Below are positions 26,619-36,282 of a DNA stretch of 64,000 nt, in pieces (the first letter of the stretch is position 1; each line of letters begins with the position of its first letter). A program made the position numbers and the translations under genes. A model generated the notes under the pieces. It searched no databases, had not been told where the DNA came from, and saw only the letters and a list, made by a program, of their open reading frames with translations. The stretch is from Exiguobacterium aurantiacum DSM 6208 (GTDB lineage Bacteria > Bacillota > Bacilli > Exiguobacteriales > Exiguobacteriaceae): the NCBI RefSeq assembly GCF_000702585.1, contig NZ_JNIQ01000001.1:1555001-1619000 (forward strand). Reading direction: 5' to 3'.

Positions 26619-26792
26619 GTGGAAACTCGTGTCCGTAAAAACGAATCGCTTGAAGACGCTCTTCGTCGTTTCAAACGCGGTGTTTCGAAAGACGGCACTC
26701 TTGCCGAAGTTCGTAAACGTCGTCACTACGAAAAGCCAAGCGTAAAACGCAAATTGAAATCAGAAGCTGCGCGTAAGCGTAAGAAATTCTAA
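26619..26792 (+). CDS. rpsU: 30S ribosomal protein S21
   Basis: S21 is a small, basic protein of the 30S subunit. The gene encodes 57 residues beginning at a GTG (26619) with GGAGGGAGGG upstream. The conserved core [19 protein letters not shown] and the end [10 protein letters not shown] are clear. It is followed by yqeY after 33 bases, as in B. subtilis, but is preceded here by its own promoter rather than by mtaB. Confidence 0.97.
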   Translation: METRVRKNESLEDALRRFKRGVSKDGTLAEVRKRRHYEKPSVKRKLKSEAARKRKKF

Positions 26793-26825
26793 TTTCAGTT
26801 TCTTTTGTAGAAAGGGTGTTGGCTC

Positions 26826-27275
26826 ATGAGTCTTCAAGAACGCTTGACGGACGACATGAAGCAAGCCATGCGCGCCAAACAAAAAGATCGTCTCACGACG
26901 ATCCGGATGGTGAAAGCGTCGCTCCAAAATGAGGCTATCAAATTTGGCCGACAAGATCTTACCGAGGAAGAGGAACTCACGGTGCTCAACCGAGAGATGA
27001 AACAGCGCAGAGACTCCCTCCGAGAATTCGAAAGCGCTGGTCGTGAAGATCTTGCTTCTAAAGTTGCTGACGAGATTGTCGTGCTAGAGGCCTATATGCC
27101 TGAACAGCTTTCTGAAGAGGATGTCACCGCAATCGTCAAGGCAGCTATTGCCGAGACGAACGCGGCGGGTCCGTCTGATATGGGTAAGGTGATGGGCGTC
27201 GTCATGCCTCAAGTTAAAGGCAAGGCAGACGGTGGTCTTGTGAACCGAATTGTCAAACAACAATTGACGAACTAA
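26826..27275 (+). CDS. yqeY: GatB/YqeY domain-containing protein
   Basis: This 149-residue helical protein is related to the tail domain of the GatB subunit of tRNA amidotransferase. The exact role is not established; tRNA binding is assumed from the family. Typical elements are the start [17 protein letters not shown], the motif [12 protein letters not shown] and the glycine-rich end [17 protein letters not shown]. It is co-transcribed with rpsU and closed by a strong terminator. Confidence 0.93.
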   Translation: MSLQERLTDDMKQAMRAKQKDRLTTIRMVKASLQNEAIKFGRQDLTEEEELTVLNREMKQRRDSLREFESAGREDLASKVADEIVVLEAYMPEQLSEEDVTAIVKAAIAETNAAGPSDMGKVMGVVMPQVKGKADGGLVNRIVKQQLTN

Positions 27276-27281
27276 TGAATT

Positions 27282-27323
27282 GGCAGTGTCTTTTGGAAAT
27301 TCCAAAAGATTCTGCCTTTTTTT
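27282..27323 (+). terminator. rpsU-yqeY terminator
   Basis: GGCAG and CTGCC close an outer stem around an inner TCTTTTGGAA / TTCCAAAAGA stem, with seven T following. Confidence 0.9.
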
Positions 27324-27331
27324 GCGTATTC

Positions 27332-27358
27332 TGAAACCACATTCAATCTCGTTTCGTA
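27332..27358 (+). promoter_or_regulatory. sigma-W-type ECF promoter of the nfeD-floA operon
   Basis: TGAAAC (27332-27337) and CGTA (27355-27358) match the -35 and -10 of B. subtilis sigma-W promoters, with a 17-base spacer against the usual 16. The orthologous B. subtilis operon yqeZ-yqfA-yqfB is a known sigma-W target, which supports the reading. Confidence 0.75.
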
Positions 27359-27408
27359 TACACTAGAGATAAGAGGTAGCTTTTTATTTGGAAGGGGGTA
27401 GCAATACG

Positions 27409-27921
27409 ATGACATTTGGTCTCGGAGTGATTCTGACAGTTTTTTTCGTCGGAGTCGTCCTTCTTGGAATTGAAGTGTTCGTTGCCGGTTTTGGATTGTT
27501 TGGAGTGCTTGGTATAGGGGCGGTCGTCGCCAGTCTGATTATGGCAGGCGCCACGATCGGCCAGCTGTGGCTATCGCTCGGTTTGGCCACGGCCATCGTT
27601 GCCGGACTTGGATTTTGGGCGTACCGACGTTTGCAGTCGAATCGGTCGCTCATGTACAAGGGCTTGATTTTGACGGACTCGACGTCGTCAGAAAAAGGGT
27701 ACTTGTCACACGCTGACAAACAAAGTTTGCTCGGTAAGGTCGGCGTCACGTTGACACCACTTCGTCCAGCGGGTACCGCTGAGATTGAAGGAGAACGAAT
27801 CGATGTCGTGACAGAGGGTAGCTATCTCGATCAACAAACTAAAATTCAGGTGTATAAAGTGGATTCAGGACGCGTCGTCGTCCGAAGCTTTGTAGAGCCG
27901 AAGGAGGATGTAACAGAATGA
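27409..27921 (+). CDS. NfeD-like membrane protein, short form
   Basis: This is a 170-residue partner of the flotillin encoded next. Hydrophobic segments cover about residues 5-25, 28-48 and 52-72, followed by a soluble OB-fold-like domain (about 100-165) with [25 protein letters not shown] typical of NfeD. It lacks the ClpP-like protease domain of the about 440-residue B. subtilis YqeZ, so it is the short NfeD class. The ATG at 27409 follows GAAGGGGG. It overlaps floA by 4 bases and is the first gene after a sigma-W-type promoter. Confidence 0.88.
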   Translation: MTFGLGVILTVFFVGVVLLGIEVFVAGFGLFGVLGIGAVVASLIMAGATIGQLWLSLGLATAIVAGLGFWAYRRLQSNRSLMYKGLILTDSTSSEKGYLSHADKQSLLGKVGVTLTPLRPAGTAEIEGERIDVVTEGSYLDQQTKIQVYKVDSGRVVVRSFVEPKEDVTE

Positions 27922-28901
27922 CACCAGAACTATTGACCACGTTACTCATCTCAGGTGGAGGTTTGATTGCCCTAGCGGTATTCTTCACGTTCGTACCGGT
28001 AGGATTATGGATTAGCTCGTTCGCGGCAGGCGTCCACGTCTCGATTTTCACGCTCGTCGGGATGCGTCTCCGTCGCGTCGTCCCATCAAAAATCGTCAAC
28101 CCGCTCATTAAAGCAGTTAAGGCCGGTATCGGATTAAACACGAACCAGCTCGAGAGTCACTTTCTTGCTGGTGGTAACGTCGACCGAGTCGTCAACGCGT
28201 TGATCGCGGCTCACCGCGCCAACATTGAATTAACGTTTGAGCGGGCGGCAGCCATCGACCTCGCAGGTCGTAACGTGCTAGAAGCCGTTCAAATGTCGGT
28301 CAATCCGAAAGTGATTGAGACGCCGTTCATCGCCGGTGTGGCGATGGATGGGATTGAAGTGAAAGCGAAAGCTCGGATCACAGTACGTGCCAACATCGAC
28401 CGCCTCGTCGGTGGTGCCGGTGAAGAGACGATTATCGCCCGTGTCGGTGAAGGTGTCGTCTCGACGATCGGTTCGCAGCACAACCATAAACACGTTCTCG
28501 AAAACCCAGACTTGATTTCGCGTACGGTGTTGACGAAAGGTCTCGATTCAGGAACAGCGTTCGAAATTCTCTCGATCGACATCGCGGACATCGATATCGG
28601 TAAAAACATCGGTGCGGTGCTTCAAACGGACCAAGCCGAAGCCGACAAAAAGATTGCCCAAGCGAAAGCGGAAGAGCGCCGCGCGATGGCAATCGCTCGC
28701 GAACAAGAGATGAAATCGTCGGTTGAAGAGATGCGCGCGAAAGTTGTCGCGGCCGAAGCCGAAGTACCGCTCGCGATGGCCGAGGCACTCCGCCACGGCA
28801 AGCTCGGCGTTATGGACTACGTCAACTACTTGAACGTCCAAGCCGATACAGACATGCGCAAAGCGATCGGTCACCCAGTCGAATCTGACAATAGAGAGTA
28901 A
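27918..28901 (+). CDS. floA: flotillin-like protein FloA
   Basis: FloA is a membrane scaffold of lipid-raft-like domains that influences membrane fluidity and envelope stress response. The protein has 327 residues: an N-terminal membrane hairpin (about 5-30), the PHB/SPFH domain (about 45-230) with the stretch [22 protein letters not shown], and a helical region with repeated Glu/Ala (about 235-300). The length fits the family. Its start overlaps the nfeD-like gene (ATGA). Control by sigma-W is inferred from the promoter upstream of the operon. Confidence 0.95.
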   Translation: MTPELLTTLLISGGGLIALAVFFTFVPVGLWISSFAAGVHVSIFTLVGMRLRRVVPSKIVNPLIKAVKAGIGLNTNQLESHFLAGGNVDRVVNALIAAHRANIELTFERAAAIDLAGRNVLEAVQMSVNPKVIETPFIAGVAMDGIEVKAKARITVRANIDRLVGGAGEETIIARVGEGVVSTIGSQHNHKHVLENPDLISRTVLTKGLDSGTAFEILSIDIADIDIGKNIGAVLQTDQAEADKKIAQAKAEERRAMAIAREQEMKSSVEEMRAKVVAAEAEVPLAMAEALRHGKLGVMDYVNYLNVQADTDMRKAIGHPVESDNRE

Positions 28902-28906
28902 TCGAT

Positions 28907-29356
28907 ATGGATGGATTATGGATCTTACTTCTCGCCGCATTCGGGATCGCCTCGGCGGTTATGAAACGGATAGAGAAATCATCGTCGACGACGGGAGAAC
29001 GTCCGCCGAGTTCGGACTTGAAACGTTATCTCGATACGGTCGGCGATATGATGAAAGAAGTGGAAGGTTCGCTTGACGAGCCGAAACAAGGGCAGACGTT
29101 GCGTCGTCGTGTCGCGACCCCTGTCGAAAAACCGGCAGAAGGTCGCATGTTCGACCCAAACCGTCACGCCCCGAAGGCGCCAGAACGTTCACCAAAAGTG
29201 AGTTCGGAATTCGAGCAAACGGTGAAGATTCCATCGCTCACCGAAGTGGAACAGAAACGTCCGTCGCGGTCGCCGCGTATGTCGATGAATCAAGTGCGAC
29301 AAGCGGTCATCTGGAGTGAAATCATTCAGCCACCGGTCTCAAAACGCCGACGCTGA
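28907..29356 (+). CDS. hypothetical membrane-anchored protein, third gene of the floA operon
   Basis: I do not recognise a domain. The 149-residue protein has one hydrophobic N-terminal segment (about 2-20) followed by a long polar, Lys/Arg/Pro/Ser-rich and probably disordered region, ending in KRRR. It lies 5 bases after floA, in the position of yqfB in B. subtilis, though I see no convincing sequence match. Its place suggests a cytoplasm-facing accessory of the FloA/NfeD assembly; this is inference. Confidence 0.7.
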   Translation: MDGLWILLLAAFGIASAVMKRIEKSSSTTGERPPSSDLKRYLDTVGDMMKEVEGSLDEPKQGQTLRRRVATPVEKPAEGRMFDPNRHAPKAPERSPKVSSEFEQTVKIPSLTEVEQKRPSRSPRMSMNQVRQAVIWSEIIQPPVSKRRR

Positions 29357-29361
29357 CTATG

Positions 29362-29443
29362 GCAGTGCCTGTCGAATCGCCTCACCGCGCTGGATTCTCA
29401 AATCTAGCCCGTCGAGGTCGGTTCTGACGGCCACTGCTTTTTT
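29362..29443 (+). terminator. branched terminator after the floA operon
   Basis: GCAGTG/CACTGC, CC/GG and GTC/GAC form an outer stem of 11 pairs around a 52-base loop that can itself fold (GAATC/GATTC and a CCGTC-side stem). Seven T follow. The large structured loop is unusual for a plain terminator. Confidence 0.55.
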
Positions 29444-29536
29444 GTCTGTTCGAAAAGACGGTCTTTCTTTCACGGACGGCTTGATAGTGCTAAAGTAAAG
29501 AAGGAACAAACTATTCAAGAGGGGGACTACATTCCA

Positions 29537-30499
29537 TTGATTATGACTGATAAAATTCCGTTCGTCATGGAACATGCGAACGAAGCGCAAGCACTCCTCG
29601 GTCCAAAAGATGAAGTGTTTGAAGCCATCGAAGCAGAACTTTCTGTCGCTTTGACACCTCGGGGAGAAGAGTTGATCATTCAAGCAGATTCAGCGGACAC
29701 GCTCGAGTTGACAAAGACCGTCATCAAGACGTTGCAGCAACTCGTTAAAAAAGGGGCTCGTCTGAACGAGAGCGATGCGATCAGCGTCATTCAACATATT
29801 AAAGTCGGTAAAGGAGACGAGCTGATCGAGCATTATGAGCGCGTCGTCTTCACGACGAATAAAGGGAAACCGATTCGAGCGAAGACGGTCGGACAAAGCC
29901 GTTACGTCCGCGCCATCGAAAGGCACGACCTCGTATTTGGGATCGGTCCGGCCGGCACGGGGAAAACGTATCTGGCCGTCGTTTTGGCGGTTCGGGCGTT
30001 GAAAGAAGGTCAAGTGAAACGAATCATTTTGACTCGGCCGGCCGTCGAGGCTGGAGAGAACTTAGGCTTCTTGCCAGGCGACTTGAAAGAGAAAGTCGAT
30101 CCATATTTGCGTCCGCTTTATGACGCCTTGTTTGACGTGTACGGGGTTGAACAGACGAACCGCCTGCTCGAGCGCGGGACGATCGAAGTCGCACCGCTCG
30201 CCTATATGCGGGGACGGACGCTAGAAGACGCGTTCGTCATTTTAGATGAGGCGCAGAACACGACGAAAGAACAGATGAAGATGTTTTTGACCCGGCTCGG
30301 TTTCGGGTCGAAAATGGTCGTCACCGGCGACTTGACGCAAGTCGACTTGCCGAAAGGAAAAGCGTCAGGACTGCAAGAGGCGTTACGTTTGCTTGAAGGG
30401 GTCGATGGGATTCATTTCGAACACTTCACGGCCTCCGACGTCGTTCGTCATCCGCTCGTGAAAAAAATCATTAACGCCTATAGCACAGATATCACATGA
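29537..30499 (+). CDS. phoH: PhoH-like ATPase
   Basis: PhoH-family P-loop ATPase of 320 residues. It is thought to act as an RNA helicase or in RNA processing, which its neighbours ybeY, era and pgpH support. An N-terminal KH-like part (about 30-110) precedes the ATPase with Walker A GPAGTGKT and Walker [11 protein letters not shown] kept the TTG at 29537 because AGAGGGGG lies about 11 bases before it; an ATG two codons later is equally in frame. A weak extended -10 promoter (TGCTAAAGT, 29488-29496) lies upstream. The sporulation genes yqfC-yqfD that precede phoH in B. subtilis are missing. Confidence 0.94.
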   Translation: MIMTDKIPFVMEHANEAQALLGPKDEVFEAIEAELSVALTPRGEELIIQADSADTLELTKTVIKTLQQLVKKGARLNESDAISVIQHIKVGKGDELIEHYERVVFTTNKGKPIRAKTVGQSRYVRAIERHDLVFGIGPAGTGKTYLAVVLAVRALKEGQVKRIILTRPAVEAGENLGFLPGDLKEKVDPYLRPLYDALFDVYGVEQTNRLLERGTIEVAPLAYMRGRTLEDAFVILDEAQNTTKEQMKMFLTRLGFGSKMVVTGDLTQVDLPKGKASGLQEALRLLEGVDGIHFEHFTASDVVRHPLVKKIINAYSTDIT

Positions 30500-30516
30500 C
30501 GAAAGGGGGGGCGCTG

Positions 30517-32598
30517 ATGCAGCAAGCACGTCACTGGACGGTCGCGACGATTTCTATCGTCTTCTTCCTCATCCTTGGAGCGATATTATACTTTACAGTG
30601 CGCCCGTCCATCATTAGTGTCGAACCGCTCGGCATCGCGGAACAAGACATCCGTTCGCCGATCACGATCGAAGACCGGGTGGCGACCGAACGGTTGAGGC
30701 AAGAAGCGACGAACGCCGTCGGCAGTCAGTTCTCGCTCCGTCGCGAGTTCGCCGATCAACAAATCGCGAAAGTCGAACAACTTTTCGCGGCGTTTGAGAA
30801 TACCGATGACGAGACGGAGTTATCCGAGATCAAAAACCGGCTCAATTCGACAGAAGCGAACGGGTTTCTCCGTGACGATGAGTTGGGGGCGTTGTTGCAA
30901 GCCAACGAGAACACACGACGCACCGTCGAGGACGTCACGGTGACGGCGCTTCAAGAAGTGATGGCCAATCGGATCGAGACGAGTTCAGAATCGATTGCCG
31001 ACGCTCGGGACCGTGCGGCCACGGTCGTCGACCAGTCTCCGCTCTCACTCGAGTTCCGGACGATCGCAAAGAGTTTAAGCGATCAACTGATCGTCCCGAA
31101 CTATGTGTTCGACTCGGAAGCGACGCGACAAAAAGAGCAAGAAGCGGTCGATGCCGTCGACCCGGTCATCATTCAAGAAGGACAGCTTCTCGTCAACCAA
31201 GGAGAAGTCGTCACGCGTGAGATTTATCGTAAGCTCGAGTTGACGGGGGCGATCGACCCGAACCGCTCGTTTGCGCCTCTGTTCGGGGCGTACTTGTTGA
31301 GTGGGTTATTGACGGCCGGTTTCTTGTTCATGCTCATCCGCTCGAAGATTCAACAGTTGTTGCTGCGACCTAAAATATTGATTACCGTATATGGGCTGCT
31401 CTTGTTTCAATTAGGTCTCTTTTTCGGGGTCGGCTATGTCGGGCTGGAATTTACGACATACGCCTACGTCCTCGCACCGACGGCGTTCGTCGTGTTGCTA
31501 CTACGGATTTTGGTTGATGAACGGGTCGCGCTCGCTTCGGCGCTCATCACGATGGTGGCTGGGGCCATCGTCGTCAGTTATGGGCAAAATACGAGTTTCA
31601 TGACGGTCGTTTATTTTGCGGCCGGCAGCTTCCTCGCCGTCTTTTTGGTCGAACCGAAGATCCAGCGAAAGCGGCTCTTCTTGTCGGGCGTGTTGCTCGG
31701 CATCATCAACATCATCATGGTGCTCGCCTTGTTGTTCTTACGAAACACGCAAGTGACATGGGAGATGGCTGCTTACCTTTCTGGTTTCGCGGTCGTGAGC
31801 GCGCTATTATCGATTGTGCTCACGTTCGGCTTCTTGCCGTTCCTCGAACCGTGGTTCGGAGTCCTCTCATCCGGTCGCCTCGTCGAACTGATGAGTCCGA
31901 CCCATCCGCTCCTGCGGAAGTTGTTGATGGAGGCTCCGGGTACGTACCACCACAGCATGATGGTCGCCAACTTGGCCGAGTCAGCGTGTGAGGCGATTGG
32001 GGCCGATGGCTTGCTAGCCCGCGTGGCGAGTTATTATCACGACCTTGGCAAGACCGAACGCCCGCTTCATTTCATCGAGAATCAGCAGAACGGGGTCAAC
32101 CCCCACGATCGTCTCACCCCGGAAGAGTCGGCCGATATCATCATGGCCCACCCGTATGACGGGGCCGATCTTCTTCGGCGCTATAAGCTGCCGCAAGAGA
32201 TTATTGACATCGCCGAACAACATCACGGCACGTCACTGCTGAAGTTCTTCTACGTCAAAGCAAAAGAGACACGAGATATCTCGGAGTCACGTTTCCGCTA
32301 TCCGGGACCGAAGCCGCAAACGCGCGAGGCGGCCGTCGTCATGATCGTCGACTCGATTGAGGCCGCGGTCCGGTCACAAAAACAACCGACACCCGATCGC
32401 ATCCGCCAGCTCGTCAACGGTATCATTCGTGATAAGCTGCAAGATGGTCAGTTTGAAGATTGTGATTTGACGACGAAAGAAGTATGGCGTGTCGGTGAGA
32501 GTGCTTGTGAGACGTTAACCGGCCTTTTCCATGAACGCATCGAATATCCAGAACTAAAGAAAGAAGGCGACATCCATGCAAATCATCTCGAACGATGA
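30517..32598 (+). CDS. pgpH: cyclic-di-AMP phosphodiesterase PgpH (7TM-HD family)
   Basis: PgpH hydrolyses the second messenger c-di-AMP. The protein has 693 residues, near the family length. It has one N-terminal membrane segment (about 8-30), an extracytoplasmic 7TMR-HDED domain (about 45-240), seven membrane helices (about 255-460), and a cytoplasmic HD domain whose H508-D509 pair lies in YYHDLGKTERP. The ATG at 30517 follows AAAGGGGGGG. An ATG at 30496 overlapping the phoH stop lacks such a site. Confidence 0.95.
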   Translation: MQQARHWTVATISIVFFLILGAILYFTVRPSIISVEPLGIAEQDIRSPITIEDRVATERLRQEATNAVGSQFSLRREFADQQIAKVEQLFAAFENTDDETELSEIKNRLNSTEANGFLRDDELGALLQANENTRRTVEDVTVTALQEVMANRIETSSESIADARDRAATVVDQSPLSLEFRTIAKSLSDQLIVPNYVFDSEATRQKEQEAVDAVDPVIIQEGQLLVNQGEVVTREIYRKLELTGAIDPNRSFAPLFGAYLLSGLLTAGFLFMLIRSKIQQLLLRPKILITVYGLLLFQLGLFFGVGYVGLEFTTYAYVLAPTAFVVLLLRILVDERVALASALITMVAGAIVVSYGQNTSFMTVVYFAAGSFLAVFLVEPKIQRKRLFLSGVLLGIINIIMVLALLFLRNTQVTWEMAAYLSGFAVVSALLSIVLTFGFLPFLEPWFGVLSSGRLVELMSPTHPLLRKLLMEAPGTYHHSMMVANLAESACEAIGADGLLARVASYYHDLGKTERPLHFIENQQNGVNPHDRLTPEESADIIMAHPYDGADLLRRYKLPQEIIDIAEQHHGTSLLKFFYVKAKETRDISESRFRYPGPKPQTREAAVVMIVDSIEAAVRSQKQPTPDRIRQLVNGIIRDKLQDGQFEDCDLTTKEVWRVGESACETLTGLFHERIEYPELKKEGDIHANHLER

Positions 32599-33052
32599 AC
32601 ATGAGCTATTGACGAGCGCACAACGCGAGCTTGTCGAAGCGATTTTAGTCCACGCCGCGAAAGAAGAAGACGTCGAGGAACCGAGTGAACTCTCGGTCAC
32701 GTTCTTGACGAACGATTTGATTCAAGAAATCAACCGGGACTGGCGCGGCAAAGATGTCCCGACAGACGTGATCAGTTTCGCGTTCGATGAGATGGGGGAA
32801 GACGAGATGGATTTCTTGCTCGACGAAGACGAGCCACGTCTTCTCGGCGATCTCGTCATTTCGGTCGAACGTTGCCGGGAACAAGCGGCGGACTACGGTC
32901 ACTCGTTTGAACGCGAGCTCGGTTTCTTGGCGATTCACGGTTTTTTGCACCTCCTCGGTTACGACCATATGACGCCGGAAGATGAGGCGGAAATGACCGC
33001 ACGGCAAGAAGAAGTGCTCGCGCACTTTGAGCTGAAACGAGGCGAGGTGTGA
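32576..33052 (+). CDS. ybeY: rRNA maturation endoribonuclease YbeY
   Basis: YbeY is a zinc-dependent RNase for 16S rRNA 3' end maturation and ribosome quality control. The protein has 158 residues. The metal site is the H-x3-H-x5-H motif HGFLHLLGYDH, and DVISFAFDE is also diagnostic. It overlaps the end of pgpH by 23 bases and overlaps dgkA by 4 bases, so the three genes are translationally coupled. Confidence 0.97.
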   Translation: MQIISNDEHELLTSAQRELVEAILVHAAKEEDVEEPSELSVTFLTNDLIQEINRDWRGKDVPTDVISFAFDEMGEDEMDFLLDEDEPRLLGDLVISVERCREQAADYGHSFERELGFLAIHGFLHLLGYDHMTPEDEAEMTARQEEVLAHFELKRGEV

Positions 33053-33393
33053 GACCGTTTTGGTTCGCCGTGCAAGGGATCTTGCACGCGGCGCGGACCG
33101 AGCGGAACATGCGGATTCATCTCATAGCGAGCCTCCTCGTCGGTATTTTCGCCATCTGGCTCGAGACGACTTCGATGGAGAATTTATTGCTGTTTGGTTG
33201 GATCATTCTCGTCATTTCGCTAGAATTATTGAATACGGCTGTCGAACGGACGGTCGACCTTGTGACGAGCGACGTGAAACCACTCGCCAAACAAGCGAAA
33301 GACGTGGCCGCCGGTGCCGTTCTCATCGCCTCGTTCGGCGCGGCCGTGACGGCACTCGTCATTTTTTTACCGTATCTTCTCGCGCTCGTGTGA
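33049..33393 (+). CDS. dgkA: undecaprenol kinase / diacylglycerol kinase family
   Basis: A small integral membrane kinase of 114 residues with three hydrophobic segments (about 23-40, 44-62 and 86-112). The family active-site motif [14 protein letters not shown] is present. In Gram-positive bacteria this enzyme phosphorylates undecaprenol for cell-wall lipid recycling. The start is a GTG at 33049 overlapping the ybeY stop. The cytidine deaminase gene cdd that lies between dgkA and era in B. subtilis is absent. Confidence 0.95.
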   Translation: MRPFWFAVQGILHAARTERNMRIHLIASLLVGIFAIWLETTSMENLLLFGWIILVISLELLNTAVERTVDLVTSDVKPLAKQAKDVAAGAVLIASFGAAVTALVIFLPYLLALV

Positions 33394-33436
33394 ACGGGCG
33401 CGTTCTCAGTCAAGACAATTAGAAAGCAGGTGCACT

Positions 33437-34345
33437 ATGTATCAAGAAGATTTTAAATCAGGTTTCGTCTCGATTATCGGTCGCCCGAACGTCGGGAAAT
33501 CAACATTTTTAAACCGTGTCATCGGACAAAAGATTGCGATCATGTCAGACAAGCCGCAAACGACTCGAAATAAAGTACAAGGCGTTTACACGACAGATGA
33601 TGCCCAAATTATCTTTATCGATACGCCGGGGATTCACAAACCGAAGCACCGTCTCGGTGACTTCATGATGAAAGTCGCGACGAACGCTTTGCGTGAAGTC
33701 GACGCCATCCTGTTCATGGTAAACGTGACGGAACCGCGCGGTGCGGGAGACGATTTCATCATCGAGAAGTTAAAAGGTCTCGATACCCCAATCGTCCTCG
33801 TCATGAACAAGATTGACATGATTCACCCGGATGAGATCCCGGCGGTCATTGAGCAGTATAAAGACAAATTAGACTTTGCCGCATACGTGCCTATCTCGGC
33901 GCTACAGGGCAACAACGTCGAACCACTCATCGGCGAAATTAAGAAGTTGCTCCCGGAAGGCCCGATGTACTACCCGGCCGACCAAGTGACCGATCATCCG
34001 GAACGGTTCATCATTTCCGAACTGATTCGCGAAAAAGTACTCCATAAGACACGTGATGAAGTACCGCATTCGATCGCGGTCGCCATCGAATCGATCAAGA
34101 AGCGGAAAGACTCGGAAATGATCGACGTCGAAGCCGTCATCATGGTCGAGCGGGATTCGCAAAAAGGAATCGTCATCGGTAAAAAAGGGACGATGCTTCG
34201 TGAGATCGGTACGGAAGCCCGTCAAGACATCGAGATGCTCCTCGGTACGAAAGTGTACTTGAACCTTTGGGTGAAAGTACAAAAAGATTGGCGTAATAAG
34301 ATGGGTCAGCTTCGCGACCTGGGCTTCCGCGACGACGAGTATTGA
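33437..34345 (+). CDS. era: GTPase Era
   Basis: Era is an essential GTPase that binds the 3' end of 16S rRNA during 30S assembly. The protein has 302 residues. It shows G1 GRPNVGKS, a TT effector region, G3 DTPG and G4 NKID in the N-terminal half, and a C-terminal KH domain with [17 protein letters not shown]. It lies between dgkA and recO. Confidence 0.98.
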   Translation: MYQEDFKSGFVSIIGRPNVGKSTFLNRVIGQKIAIMSDKPQTTRNKVQGVYTTDDAQIIFIDTPGIHKPKHRLGDFMMKVATNALREVDAILFMVNVTEPRGAGDDFIIEKLKGLDTPIVLVMNKIDMIHPDEIPAVIEQYKDKLDFAAYVPISALQGNNVEPLIGEIKKLLPEGPMYYPADQVTDHPERFIISELIREKVLHKTRDEVPHSIAVAIESIKKRKDSEMIDVEAVIMVERDSQKGIVIGKKGTMLREIGTEARQDIEMLLGTKVYLNLWVKVQKDWRNKMGQLRDLGFRDDEY

Positions 34346-34348
34346 GCC

Positions 34349-35098
34349 ATGTTGCAAAAAGTCACCGGCATCGTTGTCCGTACCGTCAATTACGGTGAAT
34401 CGAACAAAGTCGTGACACTGTTCACCGAAGAGCTCGGGAAAGTCGCCGTCATGGCCCGAGGTGCGAAAAAACCGGGCAGTCGGCTCCATGCATCGAGTCA
34501 ACCGTTCGTCGAGGCGGTCTACATCTTTCCGGCGAGCCGGGGACTCGGACAGTTGAAGTCGTCCGATGTCATCACGTCTTATCCGGAAGTTCGGAAAGAT
34601 GTGGACCGGATGGCATATGCGATGTACTTGCTCGAACTCGTCGATCGCACCGTTGAGGACCGCGTCCCGAACCGGGCGCTCTACCGGGTGTTGAATGATG
34701 CGCTCCAGGCACTGAACGCCGGAATGGATCCGGACGTGATCACCCATCACTTTGAATTGCGGATCCTCCACTTGCTCGGCGTCGCCCCGGTATTGACCGG
34801 ATGCATCCGCTGTAACGACGTGACCGACCCGATGTACTTCTCGGTGACGGCCGGCGGTTTTCTTTGCTCGCGCCATAACGAGGAAGGCTCGATTCGGATG
34901 AGTGAACGGCTGGCGAAACTCCTGTACTGGATGAGCCGTCATGAGCTTTCCGAGTTCACGAACGTTCCGCTCACGAAAGAGACGCGCCTGCTCCTCAGGC
35001 AGCTGTTTGATGCGTACATGGACTCATATAGCGGTTTGCGTCTGAAGACGAAGCGGGTGCTCGAACAAATGCAGCGACTTCACTTGAACGATGATTGA
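34349..35098 (+). CDS. recO: DNA repair protein RecO
   Basis: RecO loads RecA on SSB-coated DNA in recombinational repair. The protein has 249 residues. An N-terminal OB fold (GIVVRTVNYGESNKVVTLFTEELGK) is followed by a helical C-terminal domain with the zinc-binding pairs C-x2-C (CIRC) and C-x2-H (CSRH). It begins 3 bases after the era stop. The promoter of the following glyQS operon overlaps its stop codon. Confidence 0.96.
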   Translation: MLQKVTGIVVRTVNYGESNKVVTLFTEELGKVAVMARGAKKPGSRLHASSQPFVEAVYIFPASRGLGQLKSSDVITSYPEVRKDVDRMAYAMYLLELVDRTVEDRVPNRALYRVLNDALQALNAGMDPDVITHHFELRILHLLGVAPVLTGCIRCNDVTDPMYFSVTAGGFLCSRHNEEGSIRMSERLAKLLYWMSRHELSEFTNVPLTKETRLLLRQLFDAYMDSYSGLRLKTKRVLEQMQRLHLNDD

Positions 35099-35123
35099 CT
35101 TTTTCGACAAGATTCGATACCAT
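35095..35123 (+). promoter_or_regulatory. promoter of the glyQS T-box transcript
   Basis: TTGACT (35095-35100), overlapping the recO stop, is followed after 17 bases by TACCAT (35118-35123). This places the start of the transcript at the beginning of the T-box leader. Confidence 0.7.
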
Positions 35124-35125
35124 AA

Positions 35126-35349
35126 CTTACGATTAGACAAATGAAATAGCGTGCGCAATGAAGGAAATGAGTAACTTTTCAACGATGGATTCAGCGAGTT
35201 CGGGCAGGTGGGAGCCGAGCACCATGTGAAAAGTGAATGGCGATTCTGGAGCGCCCACAATCCAAAGAGTGGCCTCGAAGTTGAGGCAAGTAGGGTGGAA
35301 CCGCGGGTAATCCCGTCCCTATGTGCATGGCACATAGGGGCGTTTTTTG
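35126..35349 (+). promoter_or_regulatory. glycyl T-box riboswitch of glyQS
   Basis: A T-box leader that senses uncharged tRNA-Gly. The highly conserved T-box sequence AGGGTGGAACCGCGGG is at 35292-35307. The intrinsic terminator CCCTATGTGC / GCACATAGGG with a T run lies at about 35317-35348. The stem I region contains GAATGGC, where GGC (35239-35241) is the likely glycine specifier codon. When tRNA-Gly is uncharged the antiterminator forms and glyQS is transcribed. Confidence 0.95.
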
Positions 35350-35379
35350 TCGTTTTAATACTTTTGGAGGTGTCAACAT

Positions 35380-36282
35380 ATGAAACATATGACCGTGCAA
35401 GAAATTATTCTCACGCTGCAAAATTTCTGGGCGTCGAAAGGTTGCCTGACGATGCAGGCGTACGATGTCGAAAAAGGGGCCGGGACGATGAACCCGATGA
35501 CGTTTTTACGAAGCCTCGGACCAGAACCATGGAACGTCTGCTACACGGAGCCGTCACGTCGTCCGGCGGATGGACGTTACGGGGAAAACCCGAACCGTCT
35601 CTACCAACACCATCAGTTCCAAGTCATCATGAAGCCGTCACCAAACAACATCCAAGAACTTTACTTGGAAAGCTTGGAGCTCATCGGCATCAACCCACTT
35701 GAGCATGATATCCGTTTCGTCGAAGACAACTGGGAGAACCCGACGTTCGGCGCAGCCGGTCTCGGCTGGGAAGTATGGCTCAACGGGATGGAAATCACTC
35801 AGTTCACGTACTTCCAACAAGTCGGAGGCATCGAGTGCGACCCGATCGCCGTCGAGATCACATACGGTCTTGAGCGTCTCGCCTCGTACATTCAAGAAGT
35901 CGAGAGCGTGTTCGACCTCGTCTGGACGGACGGGTTCAAATATGGCGACATCTTCTATCAGCCGGAGTTCGAACATTCGAAGTATACGTTCGAACTGTCA
36001 GACGTCGATATGTTGTTCACGCTGTTTGACACGTACGAAAAAGAAGCGAAGCGCGCCCTTGACGAGAACCTCGTCTTCCCGGCGTATGACTATATCCTTA
36101 AATGCTCGCACACGTTCAACCTTCTCGATGCGAAAGGCGCGATCTCGGTGACGGAACGGACCGGGTTTATCCAACGCGTCCGTAACATGTCCCGTGCATG
36201 TGCGGCCAAATTTATCGAAGAGCGGGAACGTCTCGGCTTCCCACTCCTTAATCAAGAGAAAGCAGGTGCCCTTGATGCGTGA
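35380..36282 (+). CDS. glyQ: glycine--tRNA ligase alpha subunit
   Basis: This is the catalytic subunit of the bacterial alpha2-beta2 glycyl-tRNA synthetase. The protein has 300 residues, the normal length, with the class II motifs [15 protein letters not shown], the [19 protein letters not shown] stretch and [15 protein letters not shown]. It starts 31 bases after the T-box terminator with GGAGGTG before the ATG and overlaps glyS by 8 bases. Confidence 0.98.
   Translation: MKHMTVQEIILTLQNFWASKGCLTMQAYDVEKGAGTMNPMTFLRSLGPEPWNVCYTEPSRRPADGRYGENPNRLYQHHQFQVIMKPSPNNIQELYLESLELIGINPLEHDIRFVEDNWENPTFGAAGLGWEVWLNGMEITQFTYFQQVGGIECDPIAVEITYGLERLASYIQEVESVFDLVWTDGFKYGDIFYQPEFEHSKYTFELSDVDMLFTLFDTYEKEAKRALDENLVFPAYDYILKCSHTFNLLDAKGAISVTERTGFIQRVRNMSRACAAKFIEERERLGFPLLNQEKAGALDA

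Noticed and set aside
33902-34942. A 346-codon open frame on the minus strand across era and recO
   Set aside because: It is antisense to two clear core genes, has no ribosome-binding site, and its composition (His, Arg and Asp rich) is the mirror of GC-rich codons in the real frames.
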